Source: JAABUE01 sp037440925 (GTDB lineage: Bacteria; Chloroflexota; Anaerolineae; Anaerolineales; Villigracilaceae). From it: a DNA stretch of 31,350 nucleotides. Position numbers and translations under genes: made by a program. Of this stretch, positions 6,290-13,886 are shown piece by piece. How positions within the stretch are numbered: the stretch's first letter is position 1; the number at the start of each line of letters is the position of its first letter. The stretch is taken from contig JBBITF010000031.1 of assembly GCA_037440925.1 (NCBI GenBank), positions 1 to 31,350 of the forward strand, written 5' to 3'. The notes beneath the pieces are model-generated. The model did no database searches, had not been told where the DNA came from, and worked only from the letters and a program-made list of their open reading frames with translations.

Positions 6290-6919
6290 GTGCTAAAAGT
6301 CAAACTCGCCCTGGCTGTTCTCATCAGTATTTTACCCTTCAATTTCTTGCGTTTACTTGGCTATCGCCTGCTAGGATACAAAATCAGCGGGCGCATCGGC
6401 TTTGGGACGGTGATTGCTGTTTCCTCGGCGAATATCGAGAAGGCCAAGATCGGCGCTTTCAACCTGTTTGTTGGGCCAATGACAGTCAAAATTGGGAAGG
6501 GCACTTCGATTGGAATGCTCAATGTCTTTACATGCGGTTTCTGGACCGCTCTACCAGAGAATGCGCGTAAGCGTTATGCCCGCGCGTTGACGATTGGAGC
6601 CGACGTACTGATGACCTCGGGAAATTATTTTGATTTAGCCGGGGCGTTCACAATGGGCGACCGTACATGGGTCGGCGGCGTCGGTTCACAATTTTGGACG
6701 CATGGCGCAGGCACCACCGACCGCGACATCGAAATCGGCCATGATTGCTACATTGGCAGCGCGGTCCGTTTTGCGCCCGGCTCGGCAGTGGGGGACAATA
6801 CGATTGTGGCGCTGGGGAGTGTGGTCACGAAGAAATTTACCGACACAAAGGTCATGCTGGGGGGAGTGCCGGCGACGATTTTGAAGAGAGAATATGATTG
6901 GCGTCTTGAAAACGAATAA
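6290..6919 (+). CDS. Hexapeptide-repeat acyltransferase (WbbJ-type O-acetyltransferase-like)
   Basis: A 209-residue left-handed beta-helix protein. Hexapeptide-type repeats run from about residue 34 to 195 (for example IGRIGFGTVI, AKIGAFNLFVG, VKIGKGTSIG, ALTIGADVLM, FTMGDRTWVGG, IEIGHDCYIGSAV, SAVGDNTIVALGSVV), ending with the family's GGVPATILKR tail. H138 in FWTHGAG is the likely catalytic histidine. The N-terminal 30 residues are hydrophobic. Such enzymes acetylate sugars of surface polysaccharides. The GTG start at 6290 is supported by GGAG at 6280-6283. The gene stands alone on its strand, and its last 68 bp overlap the 3' end of the convergent flavoprotein gene. Confidence 0.85.
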   Translation: MLKVKLALAVLISILPFNFLRLLGYRLLGYKISGRIGFGTVIAVSSANIEKAKIGAFNLFVGPMTVKIGKGTSIGMLNVFTCGFWTALPENARKRYARALTIGADVLMTSGNYFDLAGAFTMGDRTWVGGVGSQFWTHGAGTTDRDIEIGHDCYIGSAVRFAPGSAVGDNTIVALGSVVTKKFTDTKVMLGGVPATILKREYDWRLENE

Positions 6920-8960
6920 CATTGTATGGCTCGATGAGAAACGGCTTTGGGTCTTCGTCGAATTCTCTAGCCGCGCGGTGACCGGAGAAAATGGCCTGGG
7001 CAATGATGTTGGGGGCCTCGGCATCCCCGATAAGACGCAGGGAGCGAATTTTCCCCTCTGTCAGTGCAGGCTGAAGTTCGTAATATAAACTGTCGTTCGA
7101 GAGGCGGTCAGCGAGCAAGACAACCGCTTCACGGGGGAGCAGGGTAGACTCGCCGCTCAAGGCATGGGTCAAGGTAACGGAGGCCGGCTGAATGTCGGAA
7201 AGAAGCGTTTGCGTGACCAGTTCGACGCCCAGCCTCATCAACCTGGTCTGGATTTTGGATTGTTCGAGCGTAAATTGCGTCCAATAAGAGACTAGCGGGG
7301 CCGGCGTGACCAGGGTCACATGACAGCCGTTTTCGGCCAGCAGTTCAGCCAGCACGCCGCCCAGGTAAAAATGGTCGTCGTCGTACAGGATAACGCGGCC
7401 AGCGGGCAGGCGTCCGTCCATCAGGTCGTCGGGGGTGAAGACGCCGGGCAATTCATGGCCGGGGATGGGATGATGGATACTGCGGCCGCGACCGTCGCGG
7501 CGGTAGACGGCCCCAGTCGCCAGGATGACGTGTGAAAAGCCGCTCTCCAGGATGTCATTGGCGGTCATTGGGCTGGAGGGATAGCAGGCAACGTTGGGCA
7601 GTTTAGACAGACGGTTCAGGCGCCAATCTACCACGCGCCGCCACTCAGACAGGCCCGGCAGGGCCGCCTCGCGCAGCACGCGCCCGCCCAACTCGCGGCG
7701 GGCATCCAGCAGGGTGACCGCGTAACCGCGCGCGCCCAGCGAGACGGCGCATTCCAAGCCGGCCGGCCCGGCGCCTACAACCAGGATTTCGGCTGTACTC
7801 TTTTTGGGAGCAATATTTTCGGGATGCCAGCCGCGCCGCCATTCCTCGCCCATGGTGGGGTTTTGGGTGCAGCGGATGGGGACAAAGCGCGTGTCGCCGG
7901 TGACGCAAATGTTACAGCCGATACACTCGCGGATTTCGTCCAGGCGGCCTGTTTTGATTTTGTTAGGCAGAAAGGGATCGGCAATGGACGGACGCGCTGC
8001 GCCAATCAGGTCTAGCACGCCGCGCCGGATAGCCGAGACCATCGAGTCGGGCGAGGTATAGCGTCCCACGCCCACCACCGGCTTGCTGGTGAGCGATTTG
8101 ACGAAGGCGGTGTACTTTTCCTGGTAGCCTTCTTTCTCGAAGCGCGAGGTAGCCGAGTCGTTGCTCCAGGCGCTCAGGTTGACATCCCATAGATCGGGCA
8201 GTTCGGCCAGCATTGCGATGATGTCATGTCCCTCGCCTTGATGGGTGATGCCGTCTTCGCCGAGCAATTCTTCCACAGCCAAACGCGCTGCCACGGCGCA
8301 GGTATCGCCGACGGCTTCTTTCGTATCTTCCAGCAGTTCGCGGAACAGACGCACGCGGTTTGCAAGCGAGCCGCCGTATTCGTCGGTACGGTCGTTATAG
8401 CGGCGCAGCAGGAAATGTGCGGCGGTACTCAAGTTATGGCCGGCGTAGACGTAGATGATGTCGAAGCCGGCGCGTTTGGCGCGCAGAGCGGCAGCGCGAT
8501 GCCAACGCCGCAGGTTGCGGATGTCTTCCTTATCCATGCGGCGGCTTTGCACAGGGTCGAAGCCAGTGCCGCCTAACGTTCCCATCGAGGTCGGGCCAAG
8601 CGGCGCCAGGCGCGTATACAGGTTGTTGGCATCCAACCCGTTATGGGCCAGTTCGATGCCCGCCAGCGCGCCGTGACGATGTACCGCTTCGGCCATCAGC
8701 GCCAGGGCGGGCAGGTCATCATCGCTCCACAGGCGGCCCTCAAAGTACGGGGACAGGTCGCTAGTGGGATGGATTTCCACTTCCTCGGTGCAAACCACGC
8801 CCCAGCCGCCTTCGGCTTTGACGCCGCGCATGGCGGCCAAGGCGTGCGGCATTCTGTAGCCGAAGCCGTTACAATGCGGCACCTGGTAAAAACGGTTGGG
8901 AGCGGTCAGCGGTCCAATGCGAACCGGCTCGAAGAGAATGTCGTAGGGAGAGGCTGTCAT
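6852..8960 (-). CDS. Trimethylamine-dehydrogenase-like FMN/4Fe-4S/FAD oxidoreductase
   Basis: A 702-residue protein, close to TMADH length. An OYE-type TIM barrel (about 1-340) is followed by a 4Fe-4S site (C346, C349, C352, C364) and a dinucleotide-binding domain (VVGAGPAG, 394-401) with a second Rossmann region. C30 in FYQVPHCNG corresponds to the cysteine that binds FMN covalently in TMADH. TMADH catalytic residues have equivalents: Y172 and H175 (YVYAGH), R226 and D268. Of the aromatic bowl that binds trimethylammonium, Trp264 is matched by W265, but Tyr60 is Glu (E60) and the Trp355 region is Gly/Asp. So the fold and electron path (FMN to 4Fe-4S to an ETF-like acceptor) are kept while the substrate is probably different. 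TGATG start-stop coupling links it to the LutB-LutC gene. Confidence 0.88.
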   Translation of the reverse strand: MTASPYDILFEPVRIGPLTAPNRFYQVPHCNGFGYRMPHALAAMRGVKAEGGWGVVCTEEVEIHPTSDLSPYFEGRLWSDDDLPALALMAEAVHRHGALAGIELAHNGLDANNLYTRLAPLGPTSMGTLGGTGFDPVQSRRMDKEDIRNLRRWHRAAALRAKRAGFDIIYVYAGHNLSTAAHFLLRRYNDRTDEYGGSLANRVRLFRELLEDTKEAVGDTCAVAARLAVEELLGEDGITHQGEGHDIIAMLAELPDLWDVNLSAWSNDSATSRFEKEGYQEKYTAFVKSLTSKPVVGVGRYTSPDSMVSAIRRGVLDLIGAARPSIADPFLPNKIKTGRLDEIRECIGCNICVTGDTRFVPIRCTQNPTMGEEWRRGWHPENIAPKKSTAEILVVGAGPAGLECAVSLGARGYAVTLLDARRELGGRVLREAALPGLSEWRRVVDWRLNRLSKLPNVACYPSSPMTANDILESGFSHVILATGAVYRRDGRGRSIHHPIPGHELPGVFTPDDLMDGRLPAGRVILYDDDHFYLGGVLAELLAENGCHVTLVTPAPLVSYWTQFTLEQSKIQTRLMRLGVELVTQTLLSDIQPASVTLTHALSGESTLLPREAVVLLADRLSNDSLYYELQPALTEGKIRSLRLIGDAEAPNIIAQAIFSGHRAAREFDEDPKPFLIEPYNVIRFQDANHILSSKSSPALPPA

Positions 8961-11062
8961 CAGCGTTCATCCTTCTCGGTTAGCATGAACACATGCAACT
9001 CCCCTGGCCCATGCACGCCGATTGTCAAGGTCATCTCGATATCGGCAGTGCGTGAGGGGCCACTAACCAGCACGGTAGCAGGCGATTGGCTTACCTCTGG
9101 CCTTTGGAAAGCCGTTTCCAGGTTGGGGACAAGATCGCCGGCGCGCAGAATGGCAACGTGGATTTCTGGCAGGAGCGAAGCGCTCAGTGGGCGACCCGCT
9201 GCATAGGAAATGACCAACGTCCCTGTTTCGGCGACGCCTGCCAACGCGCCGGTGATACCTGCCCGAATGGCCTCGTCCGCTTCTTTCTCGACCGAGAGGC
9301 CTGCTTCCGTTATCTCGGCCCAGTCCAGGCCCGCAATGGACTCCCAAGCCTGCACACGCTCGATGCCGCGCTCGCGCAGGAAAGAGAGCAAATAAGCGGA
9401 TAATTCAAGAGCCGTACATGGATATACATGCCCGCCCAATGCGGTTAGTTCAGCGGTGAAACGCGCTGCCAGGTCTATCGGCGGCGAAAAACCCTCAGAA
9501 GGGGAGGCAAGACTTGCTGCTCTTTCTTCCTTTCCTCCTTTTTCCGTGGAGAGAGTCCCCACGCCGTCCTCTACCTTTTGCCACGTAGCGCGAAACGGCT
9601 TGACCGCCGGACGCGGAAAGTCCTTGCTATACCCCCAACCGGTGAAAGCAGGGAGTCTCATCCACTTAGAGAATGGGGAAACGAGACGCGCTCCCAGCCC
9701 GGCCAAACGCTGCGAAACGGCAAACAGGCGCGGGTGAGTTGCGATGCGGGCATACGTCCGCAGGCCAAATTTTAGGAGGGCCGGCAGTCCCTCTCCCTGT
9801 GTCTGCTCGCGGAGGACGGGTCCCCCCTTACTGCTCAATGACGGCTGAATACGGCTCACGGACGATTGAACGCTGACTACGCCCGCACGCACGCGCGTCA
9901 ACAGCATGGGCAGGTCAATGTCCACAGGACAGGCTTCCTTGCACGCCCCGCACAGTGACGAGGCTTGCGCCAATTGAACAAAGTTCTCCCCCAGCAGGCC
10001 CGGCGAGACAACTGAACCGATGGGGCCAGGATAAGGGGCGATACTCCCATCTTCGCCCAGATAGCCATGTCCGCCGATTTCGCGGAAGACCGGGCAGGCG
10101 TTCAAACAGGCTCCACAGCGAATACAGTAGAGCGCTTCGCGCAGCGAAGAGTTGCGCATGGCCAGGCGGCCATTGTCCACCAAAACAAGATGCCGCTGTT
10201 GATGGGGAAGCGGACGCTGGATGAGTTGCGTATAAACGCTTATCTTTTGTGTCGTTGCGGAGCGCGGAAGCAGGGAAAGCATCAACGCCAGGTCGTCCAG
10301 CGCCGGCACAAGACGTTCCAGGCCCATTAGCGCAATGTGAACCGGCGGCAGGGTAGTGACCATGCGCCCGTTGCCCTCGTTGGTGACGATGACCAGGCTG
10401 CCGGTTTCGGCGACCCCAAAGTTGACGCCGCTCATGCCTACGTCAGCCGTCAGGAAGACCTCGCGCAGCGTTTTGCGGGCGGCGTTGGTCAGCGCGGCAA
10501 TGTCTTCAGTATAGGGGATGCCCAGTTTTTCATGGAAGAGTTCGCCCACTTCGTGGCGGCGCAGATGGACTGCCGGGGTGATGATATGACTAGGGCGTTC
10601 CTTGCGCAATTGGATGATGTATTCGCCCAAATCGGTTTCGACCACGCGATGACCGGCGGCTTCCAGAGCATGGTTGAGTTCGATTTCTTCCGAGACCATA
10701 CTCTTGGATTTGGCAATCAACCGCGAGGCTGAATCGCGCTGATTTTGGCCCATCTTGGGAGGCGAATTTTCGATGATTTGCAGAACGATTTGCTGGGCTT
10801 CGGCGGCGTCTTTGGCGCGGTGGACAAGGATGCCGTTAGCCGTGGCTTGGGCAGCGAACTGGTCGAGGTATTCCTCCAGGCGCGCAATGACCTCGGCGCG
10901 AACGGCATGAGCGCGCTGACGACGTTCACGCCAATCGGGCAGGGACTGGAAGGCAGTGATGCGCCCCTGCACTCGGCGTTGAGCATTGGCATCCAAGGCG
11001 GCTTGCAGGGCGCTGTTGGCGATTTGCTGGCGGATTTTTTGGCGGAAGGAAGTGTTGGTCAT
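8960..11062 (-). CDS. LutB-LutC fusion (LUD-domain lactate-oxidation-type iron-sulfur protein)
   Basis: A 700-residue protein equal to LutB plus LutC end to end. Residues about 60-300 form a LUD domain (GMSGVNFGVAETGSLVIVTNEGN). Two ferredoxin clusters follow, C313/C316/C319/C323 (CIRCGACLNAC) and C371/C374/C378 (CGACKEAC). The LutB C-terminal GWGYSKDFPRPA stretch and a linker lead to a second LUD domain (LTALGGHVYPC, AGVAETGTLVISY, then GVHGPGELHVFML). LutABC oxidises L-lactate; the cysteine-rich LutA is not encoded here. The ATG at 11062 is chosen over an in-frame TTG at 11104; it has only a weak GAG upstream and a TAAAAT box 11 nt away. Its stop overlaps the flavoprotein start by 1 nt, so both products probably act together in electron transfer. 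Confidence 0.88.
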   Translation of the reverse strand: MTNTSFRQKIRQQIANSALQAALDANAQRRVQGRITAFQSLPDWRERRQRAHAVRAEVIARLEEYLDQFAAQATANGILVHRAKDAAEAQQIVLQIIENSPPKMGQNQRDSASRLIAKSKSMVSEEIELNHALEAAGHRVVETDLGEYIIQLRKERPSHIITPAVHLRRHEVGELFHEKLGIPYTEDIAALTNAARKTLREVFLTADVGMSGVNFGVAETGSLVIVTNEGNGRMVTTLPPVHIALMGLERLVPALDDLALMLSLLPRSATTQKISVYTQLIQRPLPHQQRHLVLVDNGRLAMRNSSLREALYCIRCGACLNACPVFREIGGHGYLGEDGSIAPYPGPIGSVVSPGLLGENFVQLAQASSLCGACKEACPVDIDLPMLLTRVRAGVVSVQSSVSRIQPSLSSKGGPVLREQTQGEGLPALLKFGLRTYARIATHPRLFAVSQRLAGLGARLVSPFSKWMRLPAFTGWGYSKDFPRPAVKPFRATWQKVEDGVGTLSTEKGGKEERAASLASPSEGFSPPIDLAARFTAELTALGGHVYPCTALELSAYLLSFLRERGIERVQAWESIAGLDWAEITEAGLSVEKEADEAIRAGITGALAGVAETGTLVISYAAGRPLSASLLPEIHVAILRAGDLVPNLETAFQRPEVSQSPATVLVSGPSRTADIEMTLTIGVHGPGELHVFMLTEKDER

Positions 11063-11073
11063 CTCAATTGTAT

Positions 11074-11079
11074 ATTTTA
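11074..11079 (-). promoter_or_regulatory. Candidate -10 box (TAAAAT) of the lutBC operon
   Basis: TAAAAT on the minus strand lies 11 nt upstream of the ATG at 11062, implying a very short leader. No clear -35 is seen. Confidence 0.35.
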
Positions 11080-11126
11080 CCTTACCGCGAAGCAGGCTTT
11101 TCAAAGTTTAATGTAGGCCTGCAAAT

Positions 11127-11175
11127 TGTACCGCCAGGCTCTGCCCAACAGGGCCGATCACAGGTCGGCGGTACA
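11127..11175. repeat. 9-bp inverted repeat between lutBC and guaA
   Basis: TGTACCGCC (11127-11135) and GGCGGTACA (11167-11175) are perfect reverse complements separated by 31 bp, with a smaller GCCC-AACA-GGGC stem inside. The two flanking genes diverge, so it is not a terminator. It could be an operator or a leftover of a small mobile repeat; no flanking direct repeat was found. Confidence 0.5.
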
Positions 11176-11261
11176 CAGTGGATTGCTGAGGCCAGGAGAG
11201 GCTGGAGGCCACACGCCATCAGGGACGTTCAGAGCATACGCCTGAATAATTCCCCTTTTAC

Positions 11262-11270
11262 TGCTATAAT
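11262..11270 (+). promoter_or_regulatory. Extended -10 promoter (TGCTATAAT) of guaA, leaderless arrangement
   Basis: TGC precedes a perfect TATAAT at 11265-11270, which ends 8 nt before the guaA ATG. Transcription would begin at or next to the start codon, and no Shine-Dalgarno sequence is present. Confidence 0.6.
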
Positions 11271-11278
11271 TTCTATAC

Positions 11279-12853
11279 ATGACCGATGCGCTTGCCATTC
11301 TCGACTTTGGCTCGCAATATGCTCAACTCATCGCCCGGCGTGTGCGCGAGGCGAAGGTGTATTGCGAGTTGTTCCCCTGGGACGCGCCAGCAGAACAGGT
11401 GATGGCGATTCGCCCCAAAGGTTTCATCCTCTCTGGCGGGCCGCGCTCTGCGTATGAGGCGGGTGCGCCGTTCATCCCAGATTTTGTGCTGGCTTCTGCG
11501 AAACCAATTTTGGGCATTTGCTACGGGATGCAAGCCCTGGCCGTTGCCCTTGGGGGGCAGGTGGACCCGTCAACCGAACGTGAATACGGCCATGCTACCC
11601 TTGCCCCTCTGCTCTCTACGCCTCTGCTCTCTGCGCTCTCCACTGTCTGGATGTCACACGGCGACCGCGTCACGCGGCTGCCAGAAGGTTTCGTAGCGCT
11701 GGCCCAGTCGGGCAACAGTCCTTGCGCAGCCATGGGGGATTTCGGGCGCAAATATTTTGGCGTGCAGTTCCATCCCGAAGTGCATCATACGCCCAACGGC
11801 ATCGAATTGCTGCGCTATTTTGCGGTGGAGATTTGCGGCGCAAAACCAGACTGGACGCCGGCCTCCATCATCGAGGAGAGCGTGAAGCGCATCCGCGCCC
11901 AGGTGGGAGGCGAGCGCGTGCTGGCGGCGGTCAGCGGCGGCGTAGACTCATCCGTAGCGGCGGCGCTGGTGCATAGGGCGGTCGGCGAGCAGTTGGTGGC
12001 TGTGTTCGTGGATACCGGTCTGTTGCGGAAGGGCGAAGGCGAGCAGGTGACGTCTGCCTTCCGCGAGCAGATGGGCGCGGAACTGGTAGCAGTGGAGGCG
12101 GCGGATGAATTTTTCTCCGCCTTGGAGGGTGTGACCGAGCCGGAGCAAAAACGCAAGATTGTCGGCGAGAAGTTCATCCGCATTTTCGAGGCGCAGGCCA
12201 GGCAGTTGGGACAGCCCAGATTCTTGGTGCAAGGCACCATCTACCCGGACGTAGTGGAATCGTCTGCTCCCGACCGGAAGAAGGCCGAGAAGATCAAGTC
12301 GCATCACAACGTAGGCGGCTTGCCTGAAGACATGCGATTCGAACTGGTCGAACCGCTGCGTTATCTGTTCAAGGACGAGGTGCGGGCGGTGGGGGAAGCG
12401 CTGGGGCTGCCGGAAGGGATGGTTTGGCGGCAGCCGTTCCCGGGTCCGGGCTTGACCGTGCGCTGTCTTGGCGAGGTAACGCGCGAGCGTGTCTCCCGCC
12501 TGCGGGCGGCGGATGCCATCCTACAAGAGGAATTGTTGGCAGCGGGCTTCTTGGGGAAACCTGGCTCGTCTGGCATTTCAACCGCTGGGCAGCAACATCA
12601 TCATGCGGCTCAGGCTTTCGCGGTGCTGCTGCCTGTCCGCTCGGTGGGCGTGATGGGCGACCAACGCACGTACCAGGAGGCAGTGGCTATCCGCGCTGTC
12701 TCAACCGAGGATTTCATGACCGCCGACTGGACGCGCCTGCCGCATGATTTACTGGCGCGTGTATCGAACCGCATTGTGAACGAGGTGGACGGAATCAACC
12801 GCGTCGTGTATGATATTACCAGCAAGCCGCCTGCGACAATCGAATGGGAATGA
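11279..12853 (+). CDS. guaA: GMP synthase (glutamine-hydrolysing)
   Basis: A 524-residue complete GuaA, which aminates XMP to GMP using ATP and ammonia from glutamine. The class I amidotransferase domain comes first (ILDFGSQYAQLIARR; nucleophile C81 in GICYGMQ; H165 and E167 in FHPEVHH). The ATP-pyrophosphatase domain carries the PP-loop SGGVDSS at 219-225 and SHHNVGGLPEDM. The dimerisation domain contains WRQPFPGPGLTVRCLGE and ends with TSKPPATIEWE, as expected. All key residues are intact and the length is standard. It is divergent from the lutBC operon and is followed after 70 bp by an unrelated membrane protein gene. Purine salvage is also represented by the PNP gene near the right end. 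Confidence 0.97.
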   Translation: MTDALAILDFGSQYAQLIARRVREAKVYCELFPWDAPAEQVMAIRPKGFILSGGPRSAYEAGAPFIPDFVLASAKPILGICYGMQALAVALGGQVDPSTEREYGHATLAPLLSTPLLSALSTVWMSHGDRVTRLPEGFVALAQSGNSPCAAMGDFGRKYFGVQFHPEVHHTPNGIELLRYFAVEICGAKPDWTPASIIEESVKRIRAQVGGERVLAAVSGGVDSSVAAALVHRAVGEQLVAVFVDTGLLRKGEGEQVTSAFREQMGAELVAVEAADEFFSALEGVTEPEQKRKIVGEKFIRIFEAQARQLGQPRFLVQGTIYPDVVESSAPDRKKAEKIKSHHNVGGLPEDMRFELVEPLRYLFKDEVRAVGEALGLPEGMVWRQPFPGPGLTVRCLGEVTRERVSRLRAADAILQEELLAAGFLGKPGSSGISTAGQQHHHAAQAFAVLLPVRSVGVMGDQRTYQEAVAIRAVSTEDFMTADWTRLPHDLLARVSNRIVNEVDGINRVVYDITSKPPATIEWE

Positions 12854-12873
12854 GGGTGGTGGCAGGTAAAAAG

Positions 12874-12905
12874 GTAGACAGGTAGACAAGTAGACAAGTA
12901 AACAG
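12874..12905. repeat. Octamer tandem repeat, 4 copies
   Basis: Units GTAGACAG, GTAGACAA, GTAGACAA, GTAAACAG, followed by two half-units GTAG that run into the AGGAGG ribosome site (12912-12917) of the next gene. It fills the 5' leader between guaA and the membrane protein gene. Confidence 0.8.
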
Positions 12906-12923
12906 GTAGGTAGGAGGCATATT

Positions 12924-13886
12924 ATGAGCTTCAACTTTGGCGAGATTCTCACCCGCGCCTGGCAGATCACCTGGAAGTATAAAGTGCTGTGGATTTTTGG
13001 TATGCTGGCGGGTTGTTCTCAGGGGAATGGTGGAGGCAGCGGCGGAGGCGGGGGCAGCAGCGGCCCAACGAACTATTCGAACGGGCCGTCGAATTTCAAC
13101 CTGCCGCCCGAATTGCAGCGTCTGGCGAATATGGTGGAAAGAGCAGGAGACTGGCTTATCGAGAACTGGTGGATTTTTATCGTGCTGGGTGTAGTGGTTT
13201 TACTGCTCATTCTCTTGGGTATCTTTTTGGGTACGATGGGGCGTATTGGTTTGATCAAAGGCTCCTATCAGGCCGAGCAGGGGGCCGAGAGACTGTCTTT
13301 CGGTGAGTTGTTCAGCGAAAGTCTGCCGTATTTTTGGCGTGTGTTCGGGTTGTCATTTCTGATTGGGCTGACGTTCCTGGTGATCCTGTTGCCCTTCGTG
13401 TTGCTGGGGGTCTTGACCGCCGGCGTAGGCTTCTTGTGTCTATTGCCGCTGCTTTGCCTGCTCATTCCGGTCGGTTGGGCTGTTGGCCTCATCCTGGAAC
13501 AAGCCAACCGCGCCATTGTGTTGGAAGACCGCTCTATGCTGGAGGGGTTGAAGCGCGGCTGGGAAATCCTGAAAGGCAACCCAGGGCCGCTGATTGTGAT
13601 GTCGCTCATCCTGTTTGGGATTGCATTTGTTGTTGGCATCGTCATTGCCTTGCCTATTTTGATCGTGGTCTTCCCGGCCGTCTTTGCCTTTGCGATGAAT
13701 GAGGGGCGCTCGTTCACTCCGCTGTACATTGCCATCGGCGTCATCTGCCTGTATGCGCCCATCTCCTGGCTGTTGAACGGCATCTTGAACACTTTTGTTC
13801 AGTCTGCCTGGACGTTGACTTGGATGCGTCTGACGCGCAGCCCCGACTCTCTGGAGAAGCCCGTTTTTGCGGAACCTCAGCCTTAA
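12924..13886 (+). CDS. Polytopic membrane protein with a glycine-rich loop
   Basis: A 320-residue membrane protein whose family I can only place loosely, among DUF975-like or glycerophosphodiester phosphodiesterase membrane-domain-like proteins. The N-terminal ILTRAWQITWKYKVLWIFGMLAG is followed by a Gly/Ser-rich stretch (residues about 33-48) and then around six membrane helices between residues 75 and 300. A cytoplasmic-looking segment LEDRSMLEGLKRGWEILKGNPG is typical of this loose group. The start is secure: AGGAGG at 12912-12917 with 6-nt spacing. Its 3' end overlaps the next gene by 20 bp, so it is probably co-expressed with the vWA-FHA and PP2C proteins. Function unknown. Confidence 0.8.
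   Translation: MSFNFGEILTRAWQITWKYKVLWIFGMLAGCSQGNGGGSGGGGGSSGPTNYSNGPSNFNLPPELQRLANMVERAGDWLIENWWIFIVLGVVVLLLILLGIFLGTMGRIGLIKGSYQAEQGAERLSFGELFSESLPYFWRVFGLSFLIGLTFLVILLPFVLLGVLTAGVGFLCLLPLLCLLIPVGWAVGLILEQANRAIVLEDRSMLEGLKRGWEILKGNPGPLIVMSLILFGIAFVVGIVIALPILIVVFPAVFAFAMNEGRSFTPLYIAIGVICLYAPISWLLNGILNTFVQSAWTLTWMRLTRSPDSLEKPVFAEPQP

Noticed and set aside
12874..12905. CRISPR-like array
   Set aside because: Units are 8 bp and directly adjacent with no spacers; it is a simple tandem repeat.
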